Shown: positions 40,767 to 48,293 of the stretch, piece by piece | Numbering within the stretch: position 1 is the first letter of the stretch | Layout of the letters: each line of letters begins with the position of its first letter | Assembly (NCBI RefSeq): GCF_000988205.1 | Contig: NZ_LAYQ01000012.1 | Coordinates: 1-64,000 of the forward strand | Length of the DNA stretch: 64,000 nucleotides | Direction: 5' to 3' | Source of the DNA: Corynebacterium minutissimum | GTDB taxonomy: Bacteria; Actinomycetota; Actinomycetes; Mycobacteriales; Mycobacteriaceae | The notes under the pieces: generated by a model | What the model was told of the DNA's origin: nothing | Seen by the model: only the letters and a program-made list of their open reading frames with translations | Database searches by the model: none | Position numbers and translations under genes: made by a program

Positions 40767-42005
40767 CTAATACGGTCTCCAGAGAATCGGCCAGGTGCCG
40801 TATTCTCCGGATCCAAACCACCAGGCGGCCACGGCGACAGCCAAGGTGGCGAGGCCGACGAGGACGAGGAACCCGATGAGCCCGACCGTGCTGCGGTTGC
40901 TCAACGGACGTTCCTCCGGCTCCTCTTCGGCCCCGGCCGCATATGGTTCTGGCACGGCGGGGGAGGGCGCCGGGGTGTCTACCGGTGCGGCAGGCAGGGG
41001 GAAAGCGTCCTCGCGGGTTTCCGCCCGTGTTTCACGCGTGGGGGAATCGGGCGAGGGGATTGCAGAGGTTGCTTCGAAGACACGCGTATTGTCTGTTCCC
41101 GAAAAGTCTGTAGGTACTGCAGCGGTACGTGCGGCGGCCGAGTTTCGCGGGACGGGGACCGTGAACTGTGGCAGTTGCAGCTCCCGGGAAACGTCATCCA
41201 AAGCATCGAGGAATTCACCCGCGTCTGCAAAGCGTTCGGCTGGGTTACGTGCGGTGGCGGTGGCCACGAGGGCGTCGAAAAGCATCGGCACCCCCTCAAT
41301 GCGTGAAGATGGTGCCACCACATCCGCGTGCACGCGCGCGGTGGCGTGCGCAAGCGGGGTATCACCGTGGAAGGGGACTGTGCCCGTCAGCAACTCGAAC
41401 AGGACGATTCCAGCCGAGTAGACATCGGAAGCCGGCGTGATATCCGCGCCAGTGACTTGCTCGGGGGAGAGGTAGCTTACGGTACCGACGATCTGGCCGG
41501 AGCTATCATGCTCCGCCTTTGCGGAGCGCACCAAGCCGAAGTCACCCACCTTGACTCGGTGGTTATCGGTGATGAGAACGTTATCCGGCTTGATATCGCG
41601 GTGTACGAGGCCTGCGCGGTGGACCTCGCTGAGCCCCGCCAAGACCGAGTGTATGACGCCGGCCGCAGCGTGCGGCGGCATGGGTCCGCGTTCCGCAAGG
41701 AGCTCGCGCAACGTGCCGCCGGTGATGAGCTCCATGATGAGATAGATGGGCAAACCATCCGCGGAAAAGTCATGCACGGCGACGAGATTGGGGTGGCTCA
41801 GCTGCGCCATCGCGCGGGCCTCGCGCTTAAAGCGGGTGACGAAGACGGGGTCGTCGTGATAGCGCTCATCCATCACCTTGGCAGCTACTGCGCGGCCCAA
41901 ACGCATGTCCACGCAGCGATACACAGTGGACATGCCGCCGCGAGCGATCGGCTGATCAATGCGGTAGCGTCCTTCAAGAATGTCGCCCACGTTCAGCCTT
42001 GTCAT
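40767..42005 (-). CDS. pknL: Serine/threonine protein kinase PknL
   Basis: This membrane-anchored Hanks-type kinase has 412 residues. The kinase domain (about 12-275) has GRYRIDQPIARGGMSTVY, the ATP lysine in AVAAKVMD, HRDIKPDN, the DFG magnesium motif in KVGDFGLVRSAK, and SPEQ in the place of APE. After an Ala/Pro/Thr-rich juxtamembrane stretch, one helix (VGLIGFLVLVGLATLAVAVA) leaves only about 15 external residues, so there are no PASTA domains, as in mycobacterial PknL. Its neighbour encodes the homologue of Rv2175c, the known PknL substrate. Confidence 0.92.
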   Translation of the reverse strand: MTRLNVGDILEGRYRIDQPIARGGMSTVYRCVDMRLGRAVAAKVMDERYHDDPVFVTRFKREARAMAQLSHPNLVAVHDFSADGLPIYLIMELITGGTLRELLAERGPMPPHAAAGVIHSVLAGLSEVHRAGLVHRDIKPDNVLITDNHRVKVGDFGLVRSAKAEHDSSGQIVGTVSYLSPEQVTGADITPASDVYSAGIVLFELLTGTVPFHGDTPLAHATARVHADVVAPSSRIEGVPMLFDALVATATARNPAERFADAGEFLDALDDVSRELQLPQFTVPVPRNSAAARTAAVPTDFSGTDNTRVFEATSAIPSPDSPTRETRAETREDAFPLPAAPVDTPAPSPAVPEPYAAGAEEEPEERPLSNRSTVGLIGFLVLVGLATLAVAVAAWWFGSGEYGTWPILWRPY

Positions 42006-42061
42006 GGATTCCAGTATGGCTGATCGGCGCCCGAAAGTGTGATCCGGCTACAGTTGTGTCC

Positions 42062-42454
42062 GTGACTAATTCTGAGAACACCGTTGAGAATTCCCACCCT
42101 GAGCTTCCGCAACTTCTCGCCGGAGAGAAGTTGCTGACGCTTAAAGAGGTAGCTGAAAAACTCGATCTGCCCATTACTCGCGTCTTCGATCTGCTCAATG
42201 CCCGGAAGTTCATCGCGTGGCGGGACGCCGAAGGACAGCGCCTCGTCCCGGAAGCGTTTTTCAATGCCAAGGGCGTCATTTCCAAGCACGTGTCCGGCGT
42301 CATCACTGTTCTTTCGGACAACGGCTGGGGTGACAACGAGATCCTGGCGCATCTTTTTACCGAGGACGAGTCCCTACCGGGCCGCCCCATCGACGCGCTG
42401 CACGGCCACCTCGCGCGGGAGGTTATTCGGCGCGCGCAGGCTTCGGCGTTTTAG
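42062..42454 (+). CDS. Rv2175c-family DNA-binding protein
   Basis: This small protein of 130 residues has a winged helix-turn-helix. The recognition part LLTLKEVAEKLDLPITRVFDLL resembles an excisionase-type HTH, followed by FIAWRDAEGQRLVPEAFF and a helical C-terminal half ending in LHGHLAREVIRRAQASAF. The mycobacterial homologue Rv2175c binds DNA and loses binding when PknL phosphorylates its N-terminal threonine. Here the N-terminus (TNSENTVENS) also offers Thr/Ser residues. The GTG at 42062 is divergent from pknL, with starts 56 bp apart. Confidence 0.88.
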   Translation: MTNSENTVENSHPELPQLLAGEKLLTLKEVAEKLDLPITRVFDLLNARKFIAWRDAEGQRLVPEAFFNAKGVISKHVSGVITVLSDNGWGDNEILAHLFTEDESLPGRPIDALHGHLAREVIRRAQASAF

Positions 42455-43970
42455 GCGCTGTCGTCGCACCTGCCGCATTCGGTTCAGCGGTGGTGCGTGG
42501 AACACCGTCGAAAATCCATTGCGTGGCCAACCATGCCACGACCACCATCGCAATCACCCAGAACCAGTTGTAGAGCTGGTGATTGCCGTCGCCGGCGAAG
42601 GCCACACCAATAAAGAGAGCTGCGCCGGTGGTGAGCTTGATGAGCGGTAGTGGTGGGCGGAAGGTTCCCATGAGCGTGAGCACCGAGGCGTAGTACCACG
42701 GCAGCGTCACGGAGTTGAAGACGAACGCCACCTGGTAGGCCGCGGCCGTGGCGGCAATGGCACGGCGCACGCCCGTGCGCCCCCACCACCACACAAGGAC
42801 AAGGCCCAGGAGCATCAGAAGCATCGCGGCCGAGCGCAGTACGGTGAGCACGCCGTTATAGGTGGTGTCGGGGGAGAAGACCTGGATGAGCGGAACGAGA
42901 ATATCGGCAAGCAAGGTGGGGCCGGCCAGGGGGTTGATGACCTTCGAGTTGCCACTGATCTGCGACAGCCAACCCCACGAGCTTCCCGACGCCCACGTGA
43001 TCGCCGCCACCGCCAACGCGACCTCCGCCACGGCGATAACGCCGGATAGTAGAAAGAACCCGACGCGCTTGAGCGGCTTCGTTCCCTTCGGCGCCCAATG
43101 GTGCAGCATGAGCCACACGATGAAGGGCGCGGCGAAGACGGCGGTGGCCTTGAGGGACACTGCCACGCCAACGAGTATGAGGCTGAGGTGGAACTTGTGG
43201 TGCACAGCAGCGAGAAGGCCCAGCGATACCAGCCCCACCATGACTGATTCGTTGTGCATGCCGCCGATGAGGTGCAAAATCATCACCGGATTCGCCACTC
43301 CCAACCAGAGCGCTAGGGCGGGATCACCGCCAATGCTTCGGGCTAGGCGTGGAATTGACCAGGCGATGGCTGCAAAACCAAGGACGGAAATTGCCTTGTA
43401 GACGATGATGCCCGCAGCAACGTTATCGCCCACCAGGTGGGTTACCCCGTTGCCCATCCACAGGTGTAGCGGCCCGTAGGGCGTAGTGGTGTTGCGCCAG
43501 TCGTGAGAGACCTCAAGCAGGAAGGGACCGGGGTTAACGGCTGCGCCCTCGACGTAGGGGTCGAAACCATCGCGCACCATCGCGCCTTGCATCAGGTAGG
43601 AGTACACGTCCCGGGAAGCCAGCGGTGCGGCGCACAGCAGCGGGGTGACCCAGCAGATCAACATCCGGCGGATGTCTGCCAGTGCGCCGTCTGGTTGCGG
43701 GTTCTTGAGCTGTGGGGCAATGAAGTGGCGGCCCGCCAACACCCATGCGGCGACGAGGCCAAACAGGCCAACCCAGTAGAGGACCATGCCAATGTTGCGG
43801 CCGTGGCCATAGGCAAGGAAGCTGATGTTGAGTGCCTCAAGAAAACCTCCGCGATTCCGGGTCGCGCCGCCGGAGAAGGAGGCGAGCGCCAGGACGATCG
43901 CAGAGACGATGCCCAGTGGCAGGGGATGGGGAATGCGCAGGGGCACGCGCGTGGATGCGGAGCGGGCCAT
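42423..43970 (-). CDS. mptA: Alpha-(1->6)-mannopyranosyltransferase MptA
   Basis: This GT-C enzyme uses polyprenyl-phosphomannose to extend the alpha(1-6) mannan backbone of lipomannan on the outer face of the membrane. The 515 residues contain about 12-13 helices; the first large loop has SRDVYSYLMQGAMVRDGFDP with the catalytic-type aspartate, followed by TPYGPLHLWMG. The neighbourhood with idsA, Rv2175c and pknL matches mptA of mycobacteria and C. glutamicum. The ATG at 43970 is 1 bp after the idsA stop, which sets the start. Its 3' end overlaps the Rv2175c-like gene by 32 bp. Confidence 0.9.
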   Translation of the reverse strand: MARSASTRVPLRIPHPLPLGIVSAIVLALASFSGGATRNRGGFLEALNISFLAYGHGRNIGMVLYWVGLFGLVAAWVLAGRHFIAPQLKNPQPDGALADIRRMLICWVTPLLCAAPLASRDVYSYLMQGAMVRDGFDPYVEGAAVNPGPFLLEVSHDWRNTTTPYGPLHLWMGNGVTHLVGDNVAAGIIVYKAISVLGFAAIAWSIPRLARSIGGDPALALWLGVANPVMILHLIGGMHNESVMVGLVSLGLLAAVHHKFHLSLILVGVAVSLKATAVFAAPFIVWLMLHHWAPKGTKPLKRVGFFLLSGVIAVAEVALAVAAITWASGSSWGWLSQISGNSKVINPLAGPTLLADILVPLIQVFSPDTTYNGVLTVLRSAAMLLMLLGLVLVWWWGRTGVRRAIAATAAAYQVAFVFNSVTLPWYYASVLTLMGTFRPPLPLIKLTTGAALFIGVAFAGDGNHQLYNWFWVIAMVVVAWLATQWIFDGVPRTTAEPNAAGATTAPKTPKPARAE

Positions 43971-43971
43971 G

Positions 43972-45063
43972 CTACATCCGGCGGGCCGTGGACTTGTGGG
44001 CAAGTTCTTCCAAGACCGCCGTGACCTCGGGGTCAACCTGTGCGTTGTGCAGATGGTCGAGGCCGGAACGCGTGAGATCGCTGATGCGCTGCTCGACGAC
44101 GTCCGGCGCACCGGAATCAGCAATGATCTGCGCCATGCGGGCAATGTCTGCGGGGTCCTCCGTCTGCCCGATGAGGCGGCGAAGCTCAGCGGCGGCTGCG
44201 GGATCGGTGGCGTCCGCGCGCTGTAGGGCCAGCGACAACAGAACCGTGCGCTTGCCTTCGCGCAGGTCGTCTCCGGCGGGCTTGCCGGTGATAGCCGGGT
44301 CACCGAAGACGCCGAGCAAATCATCGCGCAGCTGGAAGGCGACGCCGATGTCCTGGCCGTAACCGCGGAAGGCAGCAACGAGTTTTTCGGGTGCGCCCGC
44401 TATAACGGCGCCCAGATGGAGGGGGCGCTCGATGGTGTACGCGGCAGTCTTGAACCGGTTCACCGAGTCCGCCAACGTGGCGTCCTCGGAGCCGGCGGCT
44501 TCCAGGGAGATGTCCAGAATCTGGCCGCCGATGACTTCGCGGCGCATTGCCCGCCATGGTGCGCGGGCGCGCGCCAGCGCCTCGGGGCTCAAGCCGGAAT
44601 CTTGAAGCATGTCTTCCGCCCAGACCAGGGCCATGTCACCGATGAGGATGGCCAGCGATTGCCCGAAGAAATCAGCGTCGCCGTTGAGCCCGAGCTCGCG
44701 GTGGTGAGCAGCAACGCCGCGATGGACAGTGGGGTTGCCGCGCCGGGTATCGGAAGCATCCACGATGTCGTCGTGGATAAGTGCACAGGCCTGAACGAAC
44801 TCCAAGGACGAGGCAGCGCGGAGCATTGCCTGCGGGGACTCAGTGCCGTCGAGCCCGTGCGCACCGACAAAACCTGCCCACGCGTAGAGGGGGCGAATGC
44901 GCTTGCCGCCGTCCAGGACGAAGGAATCCAAATAGGAGATCGCGTCGGCCACCGGAGAGCCGATGGCCGCGATGGCGTCGCGCTGACTGTCCAAGAAAAG
45001 CTTAAGCTCCTCGCGCACGGCTGCGGGGATGTCGTTCAAGGAAGGTATCTGCGGTGTAGTCAC
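43972..45063 (-). CDS. idsA: Polyprenyl diphosphate synthase (geranylgeranyl type)
   Basis: This trans-prenyltransferase of 363 residues condenses isopentenyl diphosphate with allylic substrates. Both aspartate-rich motifs are present: DDIVDASDTRRG (first) and LRDDLLGVFGD (second), with GGKRIRPLYAWAGF near the N-terminus. In C. glutamicum IdsA is the main geranylgeranyl diphosphate synthase, feeding menaquinone, carotenoid and polyprenyl phosphate synthesis; the last supplies the carrier used by MptA/MptC. It starts GTG at 45063 and is coupled to mptA downstream. Confidence 0.92.
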   Translation of the reverse strand: MTTPQIPSLNDIPAAVREELKLFLDSQRDAIAAIGSPVADAISYLDSFVLDGGKRIRPLYAWAGFVGAHGLDGTESPQAMLRAASSLEFVQACALIHDDIVDASDTRRGNPTVHRGVAAHHRELGLNGDADFFGQSLAILIGDMALVWAEDMLQDSGLSPEALARARAPWRAMRREVIGGQILDISLEAAGSEDATLADSVNRFKTAAYTIERPLHLGAVIAGAPEKLVAAFRGYGQDIGVAFQLRDDLLGVFGDPAITGKPAGDDLREGKRTVLLSLALQRADATDPAAAAELRRLIGQTEDPADIARMAQIIADSGAPDVVEQRISDLTRSGLDHLHNAQVDPEVTAVLEELAHKSTARRM

Positions 45064-45106
45064 GCCTGCTACTTTACCTGGGTAGCTATGCCGGATTGCC
45101 GCCAGG

Positions 45107-45709
45107 TTAAGCGGTGTCGGCTGGTGTCAGCGGCACCGTCGATTGCAGGATGGCGAAGGGGCGCGCATCGGCGGGGTAGTAGAGCTGGCGAAGGAAATCA
45201 CTAAACCCCATTTTGCGGTAGAGGCCGAAGGCGGAGTTTGCCTCGTTGGGAACTTCCGGAGTGGAAAGCAGGATGTAGCGCGCGGGTAGATTCCACGCTA
45301 AGGCTTCGAGCAGTGCGCGCCCTAAGCCGCGACCCTGTTCTCCAGGCAGCACGTGAATCTCCGCCAGCTCGAAATAGTTGTGGAGAATGTCTTCTTGTTC
45401 CGGGGTTGGTCCGCCACTGGCGGTGAGCGCTCGGCGAAGCTGTTTGTCCCACCACGTGTCCGGAGAGCCAAGGAAGCCGTAGGCAAAGCCTGCAATGCCG
45501 TAGTCGGTGGTGGCCACGACGCAGGAAAACCCTGGGCGTATGAGATCTGCGCGCCACCGCGAGATGGAGACGTCGCGCACTGACTGGCTGTAGCCCATTG
45601 CCGCGATGTAGATATCCACCAAGCGCGGGACAGCAATGGCGAACTCTTGGGGGCTTAGGCGGCGCAGCGTGTAACTCACATCTCTAATAACAGCAGATTC
45701 TTCAGGCAT
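45107..45709 (-). CDS. GNAT family N-acetyltransferase
   Basis: This is an acetyl-CoA-dependent acetyltransferase of about 200 residues. The acetyl-CoA loop is HVLPGEQGRGLGRALLEAL, preceded by the strand FELAEI and followed by NSAFGLYRKMGF, the usual GNAT C-terminal motif. By position it corresponds to Rv2170 of M. tuberculosis, reported as a lysine acetyltransferase. Three starts are possible: GTG 45721, ATG 45709 (used here), or a GTG at 45679 that begins the conserved part and follows a TATTAG hexamer closely enough for a leaderless start. Confidence 0.8.
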   Translation of the reverse strand: MPEESAVIRDVSYTLRRLSPQEFAIAVPRLVDIYIAAMGYSQSVRDVSISRWRADLIRPGFSCVVATTDYGIAGFAYGFLGSPDTWWDKQLRRALTASGGPTPEQEDILHNYFELAEIHVLPGEQGRGLGRALLEALAWNLPARYILLSTPEVPNEANSAFGLYRKMGFSDFLRQLYYPADARPFAILQSTVPLTPADTA

Positions 45710-45802
45710 GTGAAAGCGCACAGAGAAACTATCTTCTGCACATCCAACCGCCGAGGAGTCGGAGTACGTGTTCGAAAAGGGAAGAAATATCGCCCATCCC
45801 TA

Positions 45803-45831
45803 TTGTTTAAATCGAACACATGAACTAAAAT
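45803..45831 (+). promoter_or_regulatory. Promoter of the small-ORF/HEPN gene pair
   Basis: TTGTTT (45803-45808) and TAAAAT (45826-45831) are separated by exactly 17 bp. The predicted start of transcription falls at about 45839-45841, on the ATG of the 39-residue ORF. Confidence 0.65.
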
Positions 45832-45840
45832 CAGAGGTGG

Positions 45841-45960
45841 ATGTACGAAGGTGGTTTTACGGTGAGTCTCATCAGCGAACAGCAGCAGAAAGTCAACAGC
45901 ACAGTCTTCATTGACAAGCTCAGGAAGCAGCCCAAGGAGGAGAGGTCATGGCACAGGTAA
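45841..45960 (+). CDS. Possible leaderless small protein upstream of the HEPN gene
   Basis: This is a 39-codon ORF beginning MYEGGFTVSLISEQQQK and ending PKEERSWHR. The ATG lies at the predicted transcription start of a good promoter, so it could be translated from a leaderless mRNA; an in-frame GTG (45862) is an alternative. Its 3' end overlaps the start of the next gene by 13 bp and contains that gene's AGGAGGAGAGG ribosome binding site, so translating it would couple the two. No homologue is recognised; it may be a leader rather than a functional protein. Confidence 0.4.
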   Translation: MYEGGFTVSLISEQQQKVNSTVFIDKLRKQPKEERSWHR

Positions 45961-46391
45961 TTTCAGCAACGGCAGCGGCTCGGGGCCGGAACAGGGAGGC
46001 GATGCAGCGCGTGCGCCGTGACCGCTTCCTCGGTCAAGCGTTGGATCTGTTGGTGGATGCGCGCCGTAGCGCTGCGGAGGGGCGGTTCGAGGACGCTCTT
46101 GAAATGGCGTACCGCGCCTCGCTGCGTGCTGCGGGAGCGCGCGTGGCGGCGTCTGCAGTGTCGCGCCGTCGGCGCTTGCCTACCTCTGCATGGGAGCAGG
46201 TGGCTCTTATCGGTCCGGCGGATGCTCAATGGGCCGCAGAATTCACAGACTATTCCCGCGTGCGCTCGCGCGTGGCCTCCGGAATGGATCCGGTGCCCGC
46301 TGCGGATACGGTCTACCAGTACTTGGCGCTTGCCACACGTTACGTGGACGCGACCGAGTCTGAGCTGGGCTTCGGTGGGCTGGCCGCCTAG
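45948..46391 (+). CDS. SAV_6107 family HEPN domain-containing protein
   Basis: This is a 147-residue, largely helical protein. RFLGQALDLLVDARRSAAEG and FEDALEMAYRASLRAAGARVAASA form the first helices of a HEPN-like fold, and QYLALATRYVDATESELGF closes it. It is widespread in actinobacteria between the mptA/idsA region and the dcw cluster. HEPN domains can be RNases or binding modules, but the R-x4-6-H catalytic motif is not evident here, so nuclease activity should not be assumed. A strong AGGAGGAGAGG ribosome binding site precedes the ATG. Confidence 0.78.
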   Translation: MAQVISATAAARGRNREAMQRVRRDRFLGQALDLLVDARRSAAEGRFEDALEMAYRASLRAAGARVAASAVSRRRRLPTSAWEQVALIGPADAQWAAEFTDYSRVRSRVASGMDPVPAADTVYQYLALATRYVDATESELGFGGLAA

Positions 46392-46454
46392 TGTGGGCGT
46401 AAGCGTTCCGGTAGTGGGGGTGCAGGGATGTCCAAAAACTATGGACTGTCTTTG

Positions 46455-46507
46455 TGGGAACTATCTCGCTATTGTTGACGTTATAGAGGTAGTAATCATA
46501 GTTCCCA
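46455..46507. promoter_or_regulatory. Promoter region of the DUF3040 gene flanked by a 10-bp inverted repeat
   Basis: TTGACG (46475-46480) is a good -35, with an AT-rich CATAGT about 16-17 bp downstream. TGGGAACTAT (46455-46464) and its complement ATAGTTCCCA (46498-46507) surround this promoter symmetrically, which suggests an operator or looping site. Confidence 0.5.
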
Positions 46508-46545
46508 GTTCCACTACCTAAACCCAAATCATTACGGAGGACGCT

Positions 46546-46953
46546 GTGGCCCTTTCTGAGCACGAACAGCAAGCGCTGCGTGAAATTGAACAGTCGTTGC
46601 TGGCCAACGATCCTGATTTTGGCGCGTCTGTGTCCGGTGAAACTTCTTTCGGCGGCAACTCGGGTGCCATCACCCTCCGTGGGGTGGCCTTAATCGTTGT
46701 CGGTCTGTGCATGATGGTGGGCGGAATCGCATTGGCCCAGCAGTCCCTGTGGTTCGTTATCCTCTCCGTACTTGGCTTTTTGGTCATGTTTGGATCCGGC
46801 GTGTGGATGCTGCGCGGAAATTCGGAAGATTCTCTGGTTGCCGCCGGCGCACCAGCATCCGCTAAGCGGCGCAACAAGCAGTCCAAGAAGGCTGGCAGTG
46901 ACGTTGGAAACCGCCTTGAAGATAACTTCCGCCGCCGTTTCGAAGGAAACTAA
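46546..46953 (+). CDS. DUF3040 domain-containing membrane protein
   Basis: This 135-residue protein begins with the DUF3040 signature ALSEHEQQALREIEQSL plus NDPDFGASV. It has two membrane helices (about 48-67 and 70-90) and a basic tail ending DNFRRRFEGN. The start is GTG. The family is actinobacterial and nearly always found just upstream of mraZ (Rv2169c in M. tuberculosis), pointing to an envelope or division role, but no function is known. In this genome a TetR/ABC operon lies between it and mraZ. Confidence 0.88.
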   Translation: MALSEHEQQALREIEQSLLANDPDFGASVSGETSFGGNSGAITLRGVALIVVGLCMMVGGIALAQQSLWFVILSVLGFLVMFGSGVWMLRGNSEDSLVAAGAPASAKRRNKQSKKAGSDVGNRLEDNFRRRFEGN

Positions 46954-46983
46954 GCGCTAGAAGCATCCCAGCAGCCCTTCGCT

Positions 46984-47568
46984 CTATTGTGAGTCGGAGG
47001 GCTGTGGCACGATGGCATCGGCCATGGCGTACAGGGTTTGCGTTATGCCCGGGAGCTGCTCGGGCGAGCGGTTTGCCAATTCTGATGCGCGAACGATGGC
47101 GGCGTTGAGCAGCGAGATATCCGCTCTGGAAACGCCAGGGCAAAACTCGTTAACGATCGAGGCAAACCCACCATGTGACTGCTGCACTGCCTCATCCGCA
47201 AAAGCCTGGGGGAAGTGCTGCGCGGCGGTCATCAAATGGCCGTGCGCACTATGAATAAAGAGCTCGAGCGTAGCGTCGACATAGGCGTGGATACGCTTCT
47301 TAGGCTCCGGGGAGGCTACCGCCATGGCAGACTCGAGCTGCTCATTCCACGATTGGGTGGCCTGAATTAGCAGCTGCACCAGTAAATCGTGCTGGGATGA
47401 TACGTATCGATAGACGCTGGGTCGGGCAAGACCGACCTCCGCGGCGACTTCGGCCAAGGTGGGGACTGCACCATGGCTTGTGATGATCAGCTTTTCGGCA
47501 GCCTCGAGCACCGCGCGGTGCTGGACGGCGCGGTGCTCGGCTACTGTCGTTTCAGTGATCTTTGGCAT
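46984..47568 (-). CDS. TetR family transcriptional regulator
   Basis: The 194 residues carry an N-terminal helix-turn-helix in PTLAEVAAEVGLARPSVYRY (typical TetR, residues 36-56) followed by an all-helical ligand/dimer domain. It is the last gene of a minus-strand unit, permease-ATPase-TetR, with 35 bp after the ATPase stop, so it probably regulates this exporter operon, possibly through the CATGAT/ATCATG palindrome at 49507-49524. The ligand is unknown. Confidence 0.88.
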   Translation of the reverse strand: MPKITETTVAEHRAVQHRAVLEAAEKLIITSHGAVPTLAEVAAEVGLARPSVYRYVSSQHDLLVQLLIQATQSWNEQLESAMAVASPEPKKRIHAYVDATLELFIHSAHGHLMTAAQHFPQAFADEAVQQSHGGFASIVNEFCPGVSRADISLLNAAIVRASELANRSPEQLPGITQTLYAMADAIVPQPSDSQ

Positions 47569-47603
47569 GCGTGTGAGTCTACGTTAAGCTGCGCATTCTT
47601 TGC

Positions 47604-48293
47604 TTATCGCTGGGCGGAGGTGGTGGCCGGTGTTAAGCGGCCGTCGACCATCTCATAGACCTTGTCGCAGTGATCGAGAACCTCGTAGTCGTGAGTGACC
47701 ATAACGCCCGCGACGTTGAAGTCATGGCACTCTTGTGCCAAGAGCGCAACGATCTCCTGGGAGCGTGCGCGATCGAGGGCGGCAGTGGGTTCGTCGACGA
47801 GCAGCACCTGTGGATCGCCTACGAGTGCGCGCGCGATACCGACGCGCTGGCGCTCACCGCCGGAAAGGCTGCCGGGCCGGTGCTTCGCGCGATGCGCCAT
47901 GCCGACCTTCTCCAGCAGCTCGGCGCTGGAGTAGCGCCCAGTCTTGCCGATGACCTTGCTGGCCAATTCGATCTGCTCCTCCGCCGTCAGTGCAGACGGG
48001 AGATTGCCAGAGGACTGGAAGACGAAGCCGATGTGGTTGCGGCGGATCTGCGCCAGTTCGGAGTCACCCAGCGGCACGATGTCCTCGCCCGCGACGAGGA
48101 CTTGGCCGGAATCGGGCGTCGTCAAAGCGCCCGCGACCGCGAGCAGTGTGGACTTTCCGGAACCGGAGGGGCCAACCACGGCAACGAATTCGCCTGCCTC
48201 AACGGTGAGATCGACGGAATTCAGTGCCTTAACGTGTGAATCTCCGTCGCTGTAGCTGATGGTGACGTCTTTCAGTTCCAAAGCGTGGCTCAT
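47604..48293 (-). CDS. ABC transporter ATP-binding protein (MacB/LolD type)
   Basis: The 229 residues show Walker A GPSGSGKST, Q-loop FVFQSSGNLP, signature LSGGERQRVGIARAL, Walker B QVLLVDEPTAALD and the switch histidine in VTHDYEVLD. The short single-domain form with an FtsX-like permease partner is typical of MacB/LolCDE-type mechanotransmission systems rather than classic importers. The start overlaps the permease stop by 4 bp. Confidence 0.92.
   Translation of the reverse strand: MSHALELKDVTISYSDGDSHVKALNSVDLTVEAGEFVAVVGPSGSGKSTLLAVAGALTTPDSGQVLVAGEDIVPLGDSELAQIRRNHIGFVFQSSGNLPSALTAEEQIELASKVIGKTGRYSSAELLEKVGMAHRAKHRPGSLSGGERQRVGIARALVGDPQVLLVDEPTAALDRARSQEIVALLAQECHDFNVAGVMVTHDYEVLDHCDKVYEMVDGRLTPATTSAQR

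Noticed and set aside
45764..45826. Possible LexA (SOS) box upstream of the HEPN gene
   Set aside because: GTTCGA and TCGAACA half-sites are present but about 45 bp apart, not as one palindrome.
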